Shown here piece after piece: positions 13,426 through 22,431 of a stretch of 64,000 nucleotides of DNA (position 1 is the stretch's first letter; every line of letters starts with the position of its first letter). The translations under genes were made by a program, and so were the position numbers. Under the pieces are notes generated by a model. The model did no database searches and had not been told where the DNA came from. It saw only the letters and a list, made by a program, of their open reading frames with translations. The stretch lies in the NCBI RefSeq assembly GCF_000380025.1, contig NZ_KB904178.1:62178-126177 (forward strand). The letters are read 5' to 3'. This DNA is from Streptococcus entericus DSM 14446. GTDB lineage: Bacteria > Bacillota > Bacilli > Lactobacillales > Streptococcaceae.

Positions 13426-14265
13426 TTATTGGCTAACAACTCGCTGGATATGAATGGTTAGGTAGACTTCTTCGTCTTGACTCATGATAAAGTTGTGATG
13501 GCTATGAATGTATGCTTTAATTTTCTGGGTGCAAGCATAGGCTTGTGGGTAATTGACCTTGACTTGTTCGTAGAGAAAGGCATCATTGTTGCCCTGAACC
13601 AGTCCATTAACCACTCGCTGAGCAAAATAATTAACATGGGTGACAAAGCGATTGTAGGCAATAGAGTTATCATCTGTCATCGTATCTTGACCAAAATAAA
13701 GACGAACAATTTCTAAAATCCCCATGACAATCTGAGTGGTTTGATAATTTTTGTTCACCAATCCGCTATCTTTTTGGGCATTGACATAATGAAGTGCCAG
13801 AGATGCTGCTTCATCATCTCCCAGCTGTACACCTAGCTTTTCGGAGACGATAGCAATAGCCTCCTTCCCCAACTGATATTCGGTCGGGTAGAATTTCCTA
13901 ATTTCCCAAACCAAAGGGTTCTGTAAACTAATACCCTGCTGAGTTCGCTCAATGGCATAGTGCAAGTGATCGGCTAAAGAAAGATAGGAGGTTAACTCAA
14001 ACACCTGACCAAGTGCGACTTCCGCCAAGTGAATAATTTGTAAAATGACATCAATTTCATCAGCACTCAATGCCCCATAAATTTGATACCATTCATGAGC
14101 TGTCGCGGTATTTTCAGGAACAAAAGTTTTCTCAATCAAATCAGGATCTATGCTATCACCAACTTTTTTACCAAAGCCTAGTCCTCTTCCCATCAGAACA
14201 ACTTCTTGACCATCTTGGTTGATGACTTGCACCACATTATTATTGTAAATCTTATCAATTTTCAT
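13426..14265 (-). CDS. licT: BglG/LicT-family transcription antiterminator
   Basis: 279 aa. Residues about 1-57 form the RNA-binding CAT domain (MKIDKIYNNNVVQVI, VVLMGRGLGFGKK). Two PTS-regulation domains follow (about 65-170 and 171-279) with conserved His in LADHLHYAIER, ALHYVNAQ, VTHVNYFAQR and YLTIHIQR. Phosphorylation of those His by the PTS sets dimerisation and thus RAT binding. The ATG at 14263-14265 fits the family start; a TTG one codon earlier is less likely. It is transcribed ahead of bglP, and its own leader also carries a RAT, so it is autoregulated. Confidence 0.93.
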   Translation of the reverse strand: MKIDKIYNNNVVQVINQDGQEVVLMGRGLGFGKKVGDSIDPDLIEKTFVPENTATAHEWYQIYGALSADEIDVILQIIHLAEVALGQVFELTSYLSLADHLHYAIERTQQGISLQNPLVWEIRKFYPTEYQLGKEAIAIVSEKLGVQLGDDEAASLALHYVNAQKDSGLVNKNYQTTQIVMGILEIVRLYFGQDTMTDDNSIAYNRFVTHVNYFAQRVVNGLVQGNNDAFLYEQVKVNYPQAYACTQKIKAYIHSHHNFIMSQDEEVYLTIHIQRVVSQ

Positions 14266-14292
14266 CAATAATACTCCTACCCGATAAAAAAT

Positions 14293-14349
14293 AACCTAAA
14301 CAGCGAGAAAACACAGGGCAAGACCTGCTATCTCCTATCTGTTTAGGTT
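14293..14349 (-). terminator. Leader terminator in front of licT
   Basis: On the minus strand AACCTAAACAG (complement of 14339-14349) pairs perfectly with CTGTTTAGGTT (complement of 14293-14303), followed by ATTTTTTAT. The first arm overlaps the RAT, so LicT controls its own read-through. Confidence 0.88.
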
Positions 14350-14373
14350 TTGCCTGCTATCCAGTAACAATCC
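14341..14373 (-). promoter_or_regulatory. Ribonucleic antiterminator (RAT) of licT
   Basis: The minus strand reads GGATTGTTACTGGATAGCAG followed by GCAAAACCTAAAC. It is nearly identical to the RAT before bglP, with the differences confined to the loop region. Confidence 0.9.
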
Positions 14374-14382
14374 TACCCCTCA

Positions 14383-14411
14383 AGTTTATCAGATTTGTCA
14401 AAAAATTGCAA
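14383..14411 (-). promoter_or_regulatory. licT promoter
   Basis: Minus-strand -35 TTGCAA (14406-14411), 17-base spacer, -10 TAAACT (14383-14388). A weak cre-like stretch (plus strand GGTTTTCGCTTTGC, 14413-14426) lies directly upstream. Confidence 0.6.
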
Positions 14412-14433
14412 GGGTTTTCGCTTTGCAAACTCA

Positions 14434-14477
14434 AAAAGTGAGCGAAAGTTCCGTCAGAATGACGACTTCACTCACTT
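14434..14477 (-). terminator. pepN terminator
   Basis: On the minus strand AAGTGAG...GAAGT pairs with AACTT...CTCACTT, with an inner stem GTCA/TGAC. The structure ends in CTCACTTTTTG. Confidence 0.75.
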
Positions 14478-14485
14478 CTGTTGTC

Positions 14486-17023
14486 TTACTTAGTAGCCTC
14501 AGCAATAGCTGCGAGGACAGCTTCTTTGTTCCTATCAATCATTGCTACGCGAGCAGCAATTTGCTTAATCCCCATGTTAATCAAGCGATTAAGTCCTGGG
14601 TCTTCTAATTTTGTTTCAAAGAAAGCTCGGTATTGCTCCAGTTCGTGGTCTGTCTTGAAATTATTGGCGGGAACTTTAATGAAATCCGTACGGTCATTAC
14701 CCAAGGTTTCTGTCAGCCAATCCCAGTTAACACATGCCCAGTCCCAAGCCTGTTGGCGGCTGAACTCGTAAGCCGATAAGTAGGCATACCAGCGTCCCAA
14801 ATCTTGTGGCTTGACAATCGTCTTATCCTTGAGTTGGCTTAAGAGGAACTGGAGCCCTTTGTCTGAACGATTCCATGCCAAAGCTGCCAGAATCTGGTAA
14901 CGATAGCTACTATCAACGGTACCAACATATTCTCTAAGGTAGGTGGTGATAAGCTCGTCTGACGGTGCGGTTTTCATCTGTCCGATTAACACCGCCACGC
15001 GCATGTGAGCTGGTAAGTCTTCTAATTTTTCTTGATTGTCTTGGAAAATAGCTGACGCTTGCGCCAAAGCAGGGGCATAATCAGCAGAAACCAGACTGCT
15101 CAGTGTCCATTCCCGCAAGATGGCATCTTCATCTGGTTCGCCAGCGATAGCCTGCCAGCCAAGTCGCTCGTAGTGATGACGATAAACCTGACAACGCAGC
15201 GTATTAAACTGGTCATATTCTGGACTACCCTCGTCAATAAAGTCACTCAAGCCACCCAACAGCTCACGAATGCTTGACATCACTAGATAAGACGGCTCTT
15301 TTGCCAAAGGCAAGAGCAGAGGAACCAACTCGGCATAGGACAACTGGCCACTTTCAGCCAATAATCGACGTTCTTGCAGGATTTGACGTTTGTCAATCGG
15401 AGATAAATCAGGCAAGTCAGCTAACACAGCATCCAGTAATTCTCCCTCATAATTGGTTAAGTAATGGGCAGTGTTTTCTGTATTCAAGCGCAGCGCCCCC
15501 TGATTGCTAGCTTTCAGTTGACTGTAGTTAGAGATACGAATCTCTCTCTCAGACAGGGTATCTGGTAAGCCAGTCCAGTTGCTGTTAAGCGGAATCTGCC
15601 AGAGACGTTCCTTATCCTCATGATCACCGATGAAAAATTGCTCCTGACGAAGAATTAGGGTATCGTCTTCAACACGTGCTGTCACAAGCGGATAACCTGG
15701 TTGCTCTAACCAAGAGTCCATAAAGCCAGCGACATCTTTACCGGACTGTTCTGCCAAGCAATCCCAGAGGTTTTGACCGATCGTGTTTTGGTACTGGTGG
15801 GTCATAAAGTATTGGCGCAAGCCATTTCTAAAGGCCTCATCGCCCAACCAACGATGGAGCATGACCATCAGACGACTGCCCTTGGCGTAGACAATAGCGG
15901 GGTCAAAGAGGGTATCAATCTCGTCTGGGTGATGAACGTCCATATGCACAGACTGAACACCATCAGTCGCATCTCTTGTCAAGGCAGCAGGCACACCAGT
16001 TGCTTGGAAATCTTCTAAAATGTTCCAAGATGGCTCAATGGCATCTAGTGCCAGATATTCCATCATATTAGCAAAGCTCTCATTAAGCCACAAGTCATCC
16101 CACCAAGCCATGGTAACCAAATTACCGAACCATTGGTGGGCTACTTCATGAGCAATAACCAGAGCCAGGTTCTGACGAACTTTAACTGTTGCATTTTTAT
16201 CAGCGAGCAGGTAAATTTCACGGTAGGTAATCAAGCCCCAGTTTTCCATGGCTCCTGCTGAAAAATCAGGCAACCCAACGTGGTAAGACAGCGGAATAGG
16301 GTACTTGACCCCAAAGTAATCCTCGTAAAATTCGATGACACGAGTGGCAATATCCAAGGCAAAATCCGTCTTGTCTAAACGATGCGCTCTAGTTGCAAAA
16401 ACGCCGACGGTTGTTCCGTTTTTCGTTTTGGCTGTCTGACCATGCAAGTCACCGATAGCAAAGGCAAGCAAATAAGAGGACATGCGTGGCGTCGTGTCAA
16501 AGCGCCAAATCCCTGTCTCTTTACGGCGGTCAACGTCGATTTCGGGCATGTTTGACAAGACAATCTCGCCCTCTTCCTGATCGAAACGAATCGATAAATC
16601 AAATGTAGCCTTGGCCTCAGGTTCGTCAATGCTTGGAAAGGCTTGACGCGCAAAATGACTCTCAAACTGGGTTGAAATCACTTCTTTTTGCACCCCGTCT
16701 ACAGTGTAATAAGACGGGTAAATACCTGTCATGTTATCCGTGATCTGTCCTGAATAGGTCAGAGTCAAGCTCACCTGACCTGTTTCTGGCAACTGGATAT
16801 GCACTGCTTCCTTAGCGTGGTCATGCTCAAAAGCTAATGCTTGCCCTGAAGAGCTCACTGAAGTAATCGTCAAGTCTTTTTGGTGCAATGAGATTCTATC
16901 CGATTGCGCTTGACCAGACAAAACGAGTTGGCCTGTAAAGGTCTTGTCTTTTCTGTTGATGTCCAAGAATAGATCATAATGTTCTGGGACAAAAGTGTTA
17001 ATGTAGCGTTCTACTGCGGTCAT
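14486..17023 (-). CDS. pepN: M1-family aminopeptidase N
   Basis: 845 aa, usual for lactic-acid-bacterial PepN. It is a cytoplasmic zinc aminopeptidase that trims N-terminal residues from peptides. The exopeptidase motif GAMEN lies near 256, and the zinc site HEVAHQWFGN near 287 with the third ligand Glu in LWLNESFA near 310. The C-terminal ERAP1-like helical domain fills the rest. It has its own promoter, an AAGGAGAA ribosome-binding site and its own terminator, so it looks monocistronic. A hairpin (17051-17074, CATCTGT with ACAGATG) lies in the 5' leader and may influence mRNA stability. Confidence 0.95.
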   Translation of the reverse strand: MTAVERYINTFVPEHYDLFLDINRKDKTFTGQLVLSGQAQSDRISLHQKDLTITSVSSSGQALAFEHDHAKEAVHIQLPETGQVSLTLTYSGQITDNMTGIYPSYYTVDGVQKEVISTQFESHFARQAFPSIDEPEAKATFDLSIRFDQEEGEIVLSNMPEIDVDRRKETGIWRFDTTPRMSSYLLAFAIGDLHGQTAKTKNGTTVGVFATRAHRLDKTDFALDIATRVIEFYEDYFGVKYPIPLSYHVGLPDFSAGAMENWGLITYREIYLLADKNATVKVRQNLALVIAHEVAHQWFGNLVTMAWWDDLWLNESFANMMEYLALDAIEPSWNILEDFQATGVPAALTRDATDGVQSVHMDVHHPDEIDTLFDPAIVYAKGSRLMVMLHRWLGDEAFRNGLRQYFMTHQYQNTIGQNLWDCLAEQSGKDVAGFMDSWLEQPGYPLVTARVEDDTLILRQEQFFIGDHEDKERLWQIPLNSNWTGLPDTLSEREIRISNYSQLKASNQGALRLNTENTAHYLTNYEGELLDAVLADLPDLSPIDKRQILQERRLLAESGQLSYAELVPLLLPLAKEPSYLVMSSIRELLGGLSDFIDEGSPEYDQFNTLRCQVYRHHYERLGWQAIAGEPDEDAILREWTLSSLVSADYAPALAQASAIFQDNQEKLEDLPAHMRVAVLIGQMKTAPSDELITTYLREYVGTVDSSYRYQILAALAWNRSDKGLQFLLSQLKDKTIVKPQDLGRWYAYLSAYEFSRQQAWDWACVNWDWLTETLGNDRTDFIKVPANNFKTDHELEQYRAFFETKLEDPGLNRLINMGIKQIAARVAMIDRNKEAVLAAIAEATK

Positions 17024-17087
17024 TTAGTTCTCCTTATCTTTTTTGATAACCATCTGTAAACCAGACAACAGATGTAATATTTGCTCT

Positions 17088-17093
17088 AGTATA
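17088..17093 (-). promoter_or_regulatory. pepN promoter (extended -10)
   Basis: Minus-strand ATGCTATACT gives a TGn-extended -10 TATACT. The -35 (TTTATT, 16 bases upstream) is weak. Confidence 0.55.
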
Positions 17094-17122
17094 GCATATT
17101 TTTCTTAAAAATAAACTAAAAA

Positions 17123-17145
17123 AACGAGGACAAGCCATCCTCGTT
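17123..17145 (-). terminator. Terminator of the MFS transporter gene
   Basis: AACGAGGA (17123-17130) pairs with TCCTCGTT (17138-17145). The minus strand continues with a run of seven T's, a classic intrinsic terminator 38 bases after the MFS stop. Confidence 0.88.
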
Positions 17146-17182
17146 AGATTTTTTCTTATTCAAATAGCCAGCACAAGTCTTA

Positions 17183-18433
17183 TCAGACATCAGAGGCAGG
17201 CAGTGTTGTTCTAACAGTGAATCTCACTGCCAAAAAGAGGCGAATAGCTGCCAACACAAAGAAGACACCCCAAGCTAGCACCAAGTGATATGCACCTAGA
17301 AACGAAAAGACGATACTGCCGATAGGAATAGCAATAGTGACTAGAAAAGAAATGAAAGCCCCAACCTGCCCAAGCTGTTCATCTGGAACATGACGCATCA
17401 GTGTCGCTGTTAGGATTGGAGCTGACCTAGCCCCCATAAAAGCTAAGACAAAAGCGCCCACAAGCATGATTAGAGAGGACAACTGAACAATCCCTGATAA
17501 AGCAAGAAACACCGTGACTAGGCTTTGAGCGGTTAGAATCGTCATCAGCTTCAAGTCCTTGAACAGATGATTGACTGTTAGACCGCCTAGCAAAGCACCT
17601 ATAATTTGGACAACCCCCATAGCTGTAATGGATTGGGCATACGAAAACTGCCATATCGGAACATCGAGTAATTGGATATTCATCAGGGTCAAAAAGCTGG
17701 TGGACAAGATATTCCCAATCAAAAGTAGCACAATCATCGGTAAAAAGGCTATCCCGTCTGACTTTTGAAAAACATGAACCGCTGTCTGGTACATTTTATG
17801 CAACTGCACCTTGACGGATTCTTTTGTGTCAGAAAACACCACTTGGTGTTTCAACTGTTTCCTGATTTTCCAATAGGTCAGAGCCGATAGGAAAAAGGTT
17901 ACGGCATTGATAAATGCAATAAAGGAAAAGTTATTGTTTGTTACTTCTAAGAGCCAGACACCAATCGGTTGACTCGATAGCACAACCGTCAGACCAACCA
18001 CTTGAAATAAGGAATTCGTCGCAACCAGTTCCTCATCAGGAACATTGTGCTTAAAAATCGGTTTGAGCAAAAATTGCAAATAGTTAGAGATAGTATCGCT
18101 AAAAATGTTTAAAAAAGCAACAGCTATAACAACTCCGTAATGCTTAAACCCAACAAGATAGGCCACCAAGAGAAAGATAAGACCTTGGACGGCACTAAGA
18201 CCGATGAGGTATGTTGTCTTCTGTCGGGTTTTATCTGCCAGAAAGCCAAGCCATAGGGATAAGAGCGCCGGCAAATAAGCAATGCTGTCAGCCAGTCCAA
18301 CCAGTAATTTAGACTCATAGATGGTTGCCAGATAAACCACAAAGACCATGTTATAGATGTTGGCACCAAGATTTTGCCAACTAGCGGCTAATAACCGACC
18401 AGCGATAAACTTATTTTTTAAGAGTTTGAGCAT
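17183..18433 (-). CDS. MFS-type efflux transporter
   Basis: 416 aa with about 12 hydrophobic segments and the MFS motif A region GFLADKTRQKTTYL between helices 2 and 3. The general look is that of drug or antibiotic efflux MFS proteins of Gram-positives, but I see nothing that fixes the substrate. The ATG has an excellent AAGGAGG site. It overlaps by 23 bases the truncated lanthionine-synthetase-like frame upstream and shares its promoter. In that setting export of, or immunity to, a modified peptide is a reasonable guess only. A terminator follows. Confidence 0.8.
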   Translation of the reverse strand: MLKLLKNKFIAGRLLAASWQNLGANIYNMVFVVYLATIYESKLLVGLADSIAYLPALLSLWLGFLADKTRQKTTYLIGLSAVQGLIFLLVAYLVGFKHYGVVIAVAFLNIFSDTISNYLQFLLKPIFKHNVPDEELVATNSLFQVVGLTVVLSSQPIGVWLLEVTNNNFSFIAFINAVTFFLSALTYWKIRKQLKHQVVFSDTKESVKVQLHKMYQTAVHVFQKSDGIAFLPMIVLLLIGNILSTSFLTLMNIQLLDVPIWQFSYAQSITAMGVVQIIGALLGGLTVNHLFKDLKLMTILTAQSLVTVFLALSGIVQLSSLIMLVGAFVLAFMGARSAPILTATLMRHVPDEQLGQVGAFISFLVTIAIPIGSIVFSFLGAYHLVLAWGVFFVLAAIRLFLAVRFTVRTTLPASDV

Positions 18434-18836
18434 GCGTTGCCTCCTTGTCTTGATATTTTTTTAGGACAAGAGCAAACTCATTCACATCTACCCGTCCATA
18501 CTTGACATAAAAACTTGTATTGAGCAACAATTTTCTTGCTGTGTTGAGATATTTGGTGTCTGGCACAAGAGTATAGACATCTAACAAGGTGTCGGCTATT
18601 CCCAGCATGCCATCATTGTAGCCCGGTCTCTGAGTAAACTCAACGTCAACAGTATCGGCTAGCGTTATAATGTTTGGCAAGTACCGTGCTTTATCTAGGT
18701 ACATGAGTCCTTGAATATAACCAGCGTTCCCCTTGTCAATATAAGGTGAAGCACAGTTATTGCCGATAGACAAGACCTCACCTGATGTGGTCTTGACCAA
18801 AAGCGAAAACCGGACAACCTGTTGCTGTGATTTCAA
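18411..18836 (-). pseudogene. C-terminal remnant of a lanthionine synthetase C-like (LanKC-type) protein
   Basis: The frame codes for about 140-157 aa with no ATG and no ribosome-binding site; the only near start is a TTG at 18834-18836, and the frame stays open back to a stop at 18885-18887. The segments NNCASPYIDKGNAGYIQGLMYL and PGYNDGMLGIADTLLDVY (each part of a LanC-like toroid repeat, followed by a T.YLNTARKLL helix) resemble the C-terminal cyclase domain of class III/IV lanthipeptide synthetases, which are normally some 800-900 aa. The kinase, lyase and most of the cyclase parts are missing. A strong promoter lies just upstream, so this looks like an internal-deletion remnant that kept promoter and end. 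The family call is from pattern memory and is moderately sure. Confidence 0.55.
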
Positions 18837-18913
18837 TCTGCTAAAAAGAGGCTTTGAGTTAATTGTCTTTACACATTTTTCATCTCAACAGCTCTTTCTG
18901 CAAGATTAGATAT

Positions 18914-18943
18914 ATTATATCATCCAAAGAAACAGTCTGTCAA
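18914..18943 (-). promoter_or_regulatory. Strong promoter upstream of the LanKC-like remnant and MFS gene
   Basis: Minus-strand -35 TTGACA (18938-18943), 18-base spacer, -10 TATAAT (18914-18919): both hexamers are consensus. After it comes AAAGAG and an ATG (18881-18883) opening a frame of only four codons (MKNV) that stops at 18869. Confidence 0.75.
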
Positions 18944-19039
18944 TACTTAATTTTCAGTTTTTTTATAATTTTATAACTACTCGCCCTAAGATATTGTACC
19001 GGGTATAAACGGCAAAATCACCCAACAATTACAAGGAAC

Positions 19040-19086
19040 AAAAAAAGGCGTGAGACAAGCACCCTAAATGGGTGTCTGTCCCTGCC
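19040..19086 (-). terminator. phoU / pst operon terminator
   Basis: On the minus strand GGGACAGACACCC pairs with GGGTGCTTGTCTC and an outer GGC/GCC, followed by seven T's. The plus strand contains GTGAGACAA and TGTCCCTGCCTC, resembling the ends of the dispersed repeat described at 39260, 43852 and 57801. Confidence 0.85.
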
Positions 19087-19099
19087 TCCGTTGTCTTTC

Positions 19100-19753
19100 T
19101 TACAACTCGATAATCTTGCCAGTCTTCAAGTAGACCACCCACTCGCAGACATTTTTAGCGTAATCGCCGATACGCTCGAGGTAAATCAGGACTTGGAAAT
19201 ACTCCTTACCTGAGAATACGGTTTCTGGTTGCTCACGGATACGCTCAACAGCTAAGTTTTGAATATCCTTGAACATCAAATCAATCTCCTCATCGCGTGC
19301 AGCGATTTCGTAGGCTTTTTCCTCATCACCAGTCATGTAGACCTCAAGAGCGTCTTCGACCATGTATTTAACGGCCTTGCCCATCTTTTTGATTGCTGCT
19401 TCTACTTCTGGGATACGCTCCTCACCCTTCATGCGAATGGTGGCTTTGGCAATAGCTGACGCGTGGTCGCCCATGCGCTCAACATCGCTTGAAGCCTTGA
19501 GCACCGTGATAACCGTCCGTAGGTCATGCGATACGGGCTGCTGAAGTGCAATAATCTCTAGTGACTTCTTCTCCAGCTTGGTTTCAAAATTATTGACCAC
19601 TTCATCTTGCTCAATCACTTCCTTTGCCAAGACACGGTCATGGCTAACAAAGGCACGGACCGTTTTATTGATTTGGGTCAAAACCTCGGTTCCCATGGCA
19701 TAAAATTGATTATGGAGCTTTGCTAATTCTTCATCAAATTGTGAACGTAACAT
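19100..19753 (-). CDS. phoU: Phosphate transport system regulator PhoU
   Basis: 217 aa, the usual PhoU length. It is made of two three-helix repeats, each with the metal-binding ExxxD-type helix (VIEQDEVVNNFE near 45-56; AYEIAARDEEIDLMF near 148). It links PstB activity to the phosphate-sensing kinase and tunes phosphate uptake at the inner membrane face. It is the last gene of the pst operon; a 102-base spacer to pstB contains a hairpin (minus strand GCTAGAGGT with ACCTTTAGC). Confidence 0.94.
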   Translation of the reverse strand: MLRSQFDEELAKLHNQFYAMGTEVLTQINKTVRAFVSHDRVLAKEVIEQDEVVNNFETKLEKKSLEIIALQQPVSHDLRTVITVLKASSDVERMGDHASAIAKATIRMKGEERIPEVEAAIKKMGKAVKYMVEDALEVYMTGDEEKAYEIAARDEEIDLMFKDIQNLAVERIREQPETVFSGKEYFQVLIYLERIGDYAKNVCEWVVYLKTGKIIEL

Positions 19754-19855
19754 ACGCTACCTCTTTTCTGTTTTGCTTTGCTAAAGGTCACTTTAGATAC
19801 CTCTAGCGTTTGGTTGTTCAGGCGAATACACGAGGTGACAGCCTTAACACTTTTA

Positions 19856-20614
19856 CTATCCGAACTTACCAGTAATATAATCCTCAGTTCGTTTATCACT
19901 TGGGTTCAGAAACATTTCTTTGGTTGCCCCATACTCAATCAGCTCACCATCAAGGAAGAAGCCTGTTCGCTCTGAAATCCGAGATGCCTGTTGCATGGAA
20001 CGTGTGACCAAGAGAAGAGTATACTGATCCTTGAGTCCATAGAGAGTCTCTTCAATCTTACCTGCTGAAATAGGGTCAAGAGCTGAGGTCGGTTCGTCTA
20101 GTAAAATAATTCTAGGACTTGTTGCCAGAACCCTTGCAACGCAAACCCGCTGTTGCTGTCCGCCTGACAGACCGATGGCTGAATCATGTAGCCGATCTTT
20201 CACCTCGTCCCAGATAGAAGCTCCTTTTAGAGAGGTCTCGACAATTTCATCCAGCACTTGCTTGTCCTTGACGCCATTTAAGCGCAGACCATAGACCACA
20301 TTTTCATAGATGGACATGGGAAAGGGGTTAGGCTGTTGGAACACCATGCCGATTTCCTTGCGTAACTCAACCGTATCAGTCCGTGGACTGTAGACGTTGT
20401 GACCATTATAAGTCACAGAACCCGTTACTGTTGCTTCAGGATTAAGATCGTGCATGCGGTTAATCGAACGCAACAGTGTTGACTTTCCGGAACCTGACGG
20501 ACCGATGAGTGCAGTGATGGCTTTCTCTTTGAAATCCATGCTCACACCGTTAAGGGCCTTTTTCTTGCCAAAATAGACCGATAAATCGTTGATGCTTAAA
20601 ATAGAATCTGTCAT
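19856..20614 (-). CDS. pstB: Phosphate ABC importer ATPase PstB, paralogue with altered H-loop
   Basis: 252 aa. Walker A is GPSGSGKST at 38-46, the signature LSGGQQQR is near 149, and Walker [13 protein letters not shown] follows. Where PstB proteins normally have [10 protein letters not shown], this one reads [12 protein letters not shown] near 203, so the switch-loop His is replaced by Arg. The downstream [11 protein letters not shown] part is otherwise typical. I recall similar sequences in other streptococci, so it may be a conserved variant and not a local mutation. It is the second of two adjacent pstB genes, nine bases apart, and may work as the unequal half of a heterodimer. Confidence 0.93.
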   Translation of the reverse strand: MTDSILSINDLSVYFGKKKALNGVSMDFKEKAITALIGPSGSGKSTLLRSINRMHDLNPEATVTGSVTYNGHNVYSPRTDTVELRKEIGMVFQQPNPFPMSIYENVVYGLRLNGVKDKQVLDEIVETSLKGASIWDEVKDRLHDSAIGLSGGQQQRVCVARVLATSPRIILLDEPTSALDPISAGKIEETLYGLKDQYTLLLVTRSMQQASRISERTGFFLDGELIEYGATKEMFLNPSDKRTEDYITGKFG

Positions 20615-20622
20615 ACATTCTC

Positions 20623-21426
20623 CTAACCGAATCGACCCGTGATGTAATCGCGTGTAGATGGCAACTTAGCATTTTGAAAGACTTGTGAAGTCTTGTCATA
20701 CTCAATCAAATCACCCAGATAGAAGAAAGCAGTATAGTCGCTAGCACGCGCCGCTTGCTGCATGTTGTGCGTGACGATGATGATGGTGTAATTTTTCTTT
20801 AAGTCCATCATGGTTTCTTCTAATTGCATGGTAGCAATCGGATCAAGTGATGCTGCAGGTTCATCCATCAATAAAATCTCTGGTTTAACAGAAATCGCAC
20901 GTGCAATGCAAAGTTTCTGTTGTTGCCCTCCAGATAAGGATAGGGCTGATTTGTGCAAATCATCCTTAACCTGATCCCAGAGTGCTGCTTGCTTGAGTGA
21001 TGTTTCAACAAGTTCATCAAGCACTTTTTTATCCCTGACACCAGCTCGTTCATGGGGGAAGGTGATGTTATTGTAAATCGATTTTGCAAAAGGATTAGGA
21101 CGCTGGAACACCATGCCGATGTGTTTGCGCACCTCGTACACATTCATGTCCTTGCGGTTAACATCGATACCCTCATAAAGGATTTCTCCCGTCACTTTTG
21201 CGATGTCAATGGTATCATTCATCCGATTCAAACTACGTAAGTAGGTTGATTTCCCACAGCCTGAAGGTCCAATCAATGCTGTGATTTTATTTTTTTCAAA
21301 CTGCATATCGATGCCTTTGATGGCCTCTTTTTGCCCATAATAAACGTGCAAATCTTTGGTCTCTAAGGCAACAGTTTCTGGCGAAAACGTGATAATGTGA
21401 CGTTCATTCCAGTTATAGTCAGCCAT
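20623..21426 (-). CDS. pstB: Phosphate ABC importer ATPase PstB, canonical paralogue
   Basis: 267 aa, somewhat longer at the N-terminus than its neighbour. Walker [10 protein letters not shown], signature [10 protein letters not shown], Walker [14 protein letters not shown], and an intact H-loop [15 protein letters not shown]. It energises phosphate import with PstA and PstC. The 117-base gap to pstA contains a small hairpin, ATGTCGT (21481-21487) with ACGACAT (21496-21502), which may be an mRNA processing or stability signal. Confidence 0.94.
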   Translation of the reverse strand: MADYNWNERHIITFSPETVALETKDLHVYYGQKEAIKGIDMQFEKNKITALIGPSGCGKSTYLRSLNRMNDTIDIAKVTGEILYEGIDVNRKDMNVYEVRKHIGMVFQRPNPFAKSIYNNITFPHERAGVRDKKVLDELVETSLKQAALWDQVKDDLHKSALSLSGGQQQKLCIARAISVKPEILLMDEPAASLDPIATMQLEETMMDLKKNYTIIIVTHNMQQAARASDYTAFFYLGDLIEYDKTSQVFQNAKLPSTRDYITGRFG

Positions 21427-21543
21427 ATCGTCTCCTTTTTAATGTTAGAAGATAGCATCCTCTAAGAGCCTATTTTTTGTATGTCGTTGTGACAGACGAC
21501 ATCGGTGCTGTCTACCATTCGGTTTTAACAGCTTAATGTCTAT

Positions 21544-22431
21544 TTACTCTGCTGATGTTAGCTTCTTGTAAAGCGTCTTACCAATGTAGCGAGCAGAGAG
21601 GTTGAAGATTAAGATAAAAATCAGCAAAACTGCTGCTGAACCAGTTGATACTTGAATAGCATCAGGAATGGTACCTTCACTATTAACTTTCCAGATGTGT
21701 ACCGCCAAAGTTTCAGCTTGGCGAAAAATTGAAATCGGACTGGTGACACTCAACACATTCCAGTTACTCCAATCAAGTGCTGGAGCTGATTGTCCGGCAG
21801 TATAGATAAGTGCTGCTGCCTCACCAAAAATCCGTCCTGAAGCCAAAACAATCCCAGTAACAATCCCCGGCAGAGCCTCCGGAATAACGACATAAACAAC
21901 CGATTCCCAGCGAGACAACCCCAATGCCAGACCAGCTTCACGCTGAGTATGATGAACATTGCGCAGACTATCTTCGATGGTTCTCGTCATTTGCGGCAGG
22001 TTAAAGACAGTCAAAGCTAGAGCACCTGAAATGATAGAAAATCCATATTCAAATTGAACAACGAAAATCAAATAACCGAAAAGTCCGACAACCACGGATG
22101 GTAAAGAGGATAAAATTTCGATACAGGTTCTAATAAAATTAGTCAACCAGCCTTTTTTGGCATATTCTGCCAAATAGATACCAGCTCCCATGGATAAAGG
22201 AACCGAGATGAGCAAGGTAATAACCAGCAGGAAAAATGAATTGTAGAGCTGAATACCAATACCACCGCCTGCTTGATAGGATGAGGATTTCCCTGTTAAG
22301 AATTGCCAGTTGACATGAGGTAGCCCCCTCAGCAGGATGAAGAGTAAGAGAGCGGTCAAAATAGTCACGATAAGTCCTGCAATGGTGTACAGAACTCCTG
22401 TCATCAGCTTGTTAATCTGTTTAGCGTGCAT
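21544..22431 (-). CDS. pstA: Phosphate ABC importer permease PstA
   Basis: 295 aa with about six membrane helices. The cytoplasmic EAA loop that contacts PstB reads REAGLALGLSRWESVVYVVIPEALPGI near residues 165-191 (long motif, key residues EAGLALG and the final P..LPGI). Its start overlaps the end of pstC by 11 bases, indicating coupled translation. Confidence 0.94.
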   Translation of the reverse strand: MHAKQINKLMTGVLYTIAGLIVTILTALLLFILLRGLPHVNWQFLTGKSSSYQAGGGIGIQLYNSFFLLVITLLISVPLSMGAGIYLAEYAKKGWLTNFIRTCIEILSSLPSVVVGLFGYLIFVVQFEYGFSIISGALALTVFNLPQMTRTIEDSLRNVHHTQREAGLALGLSRWESVVYVVIPEALPGIVTGIVLASGRIFGEAAALIYTAGQSAPALDWSNWNVLSVTSPISIFRQAETLAVHIWKVNSEGTIPDAIQVSTGSAAVLLIFILIFNLSARYIGKTLYKKLTSAE

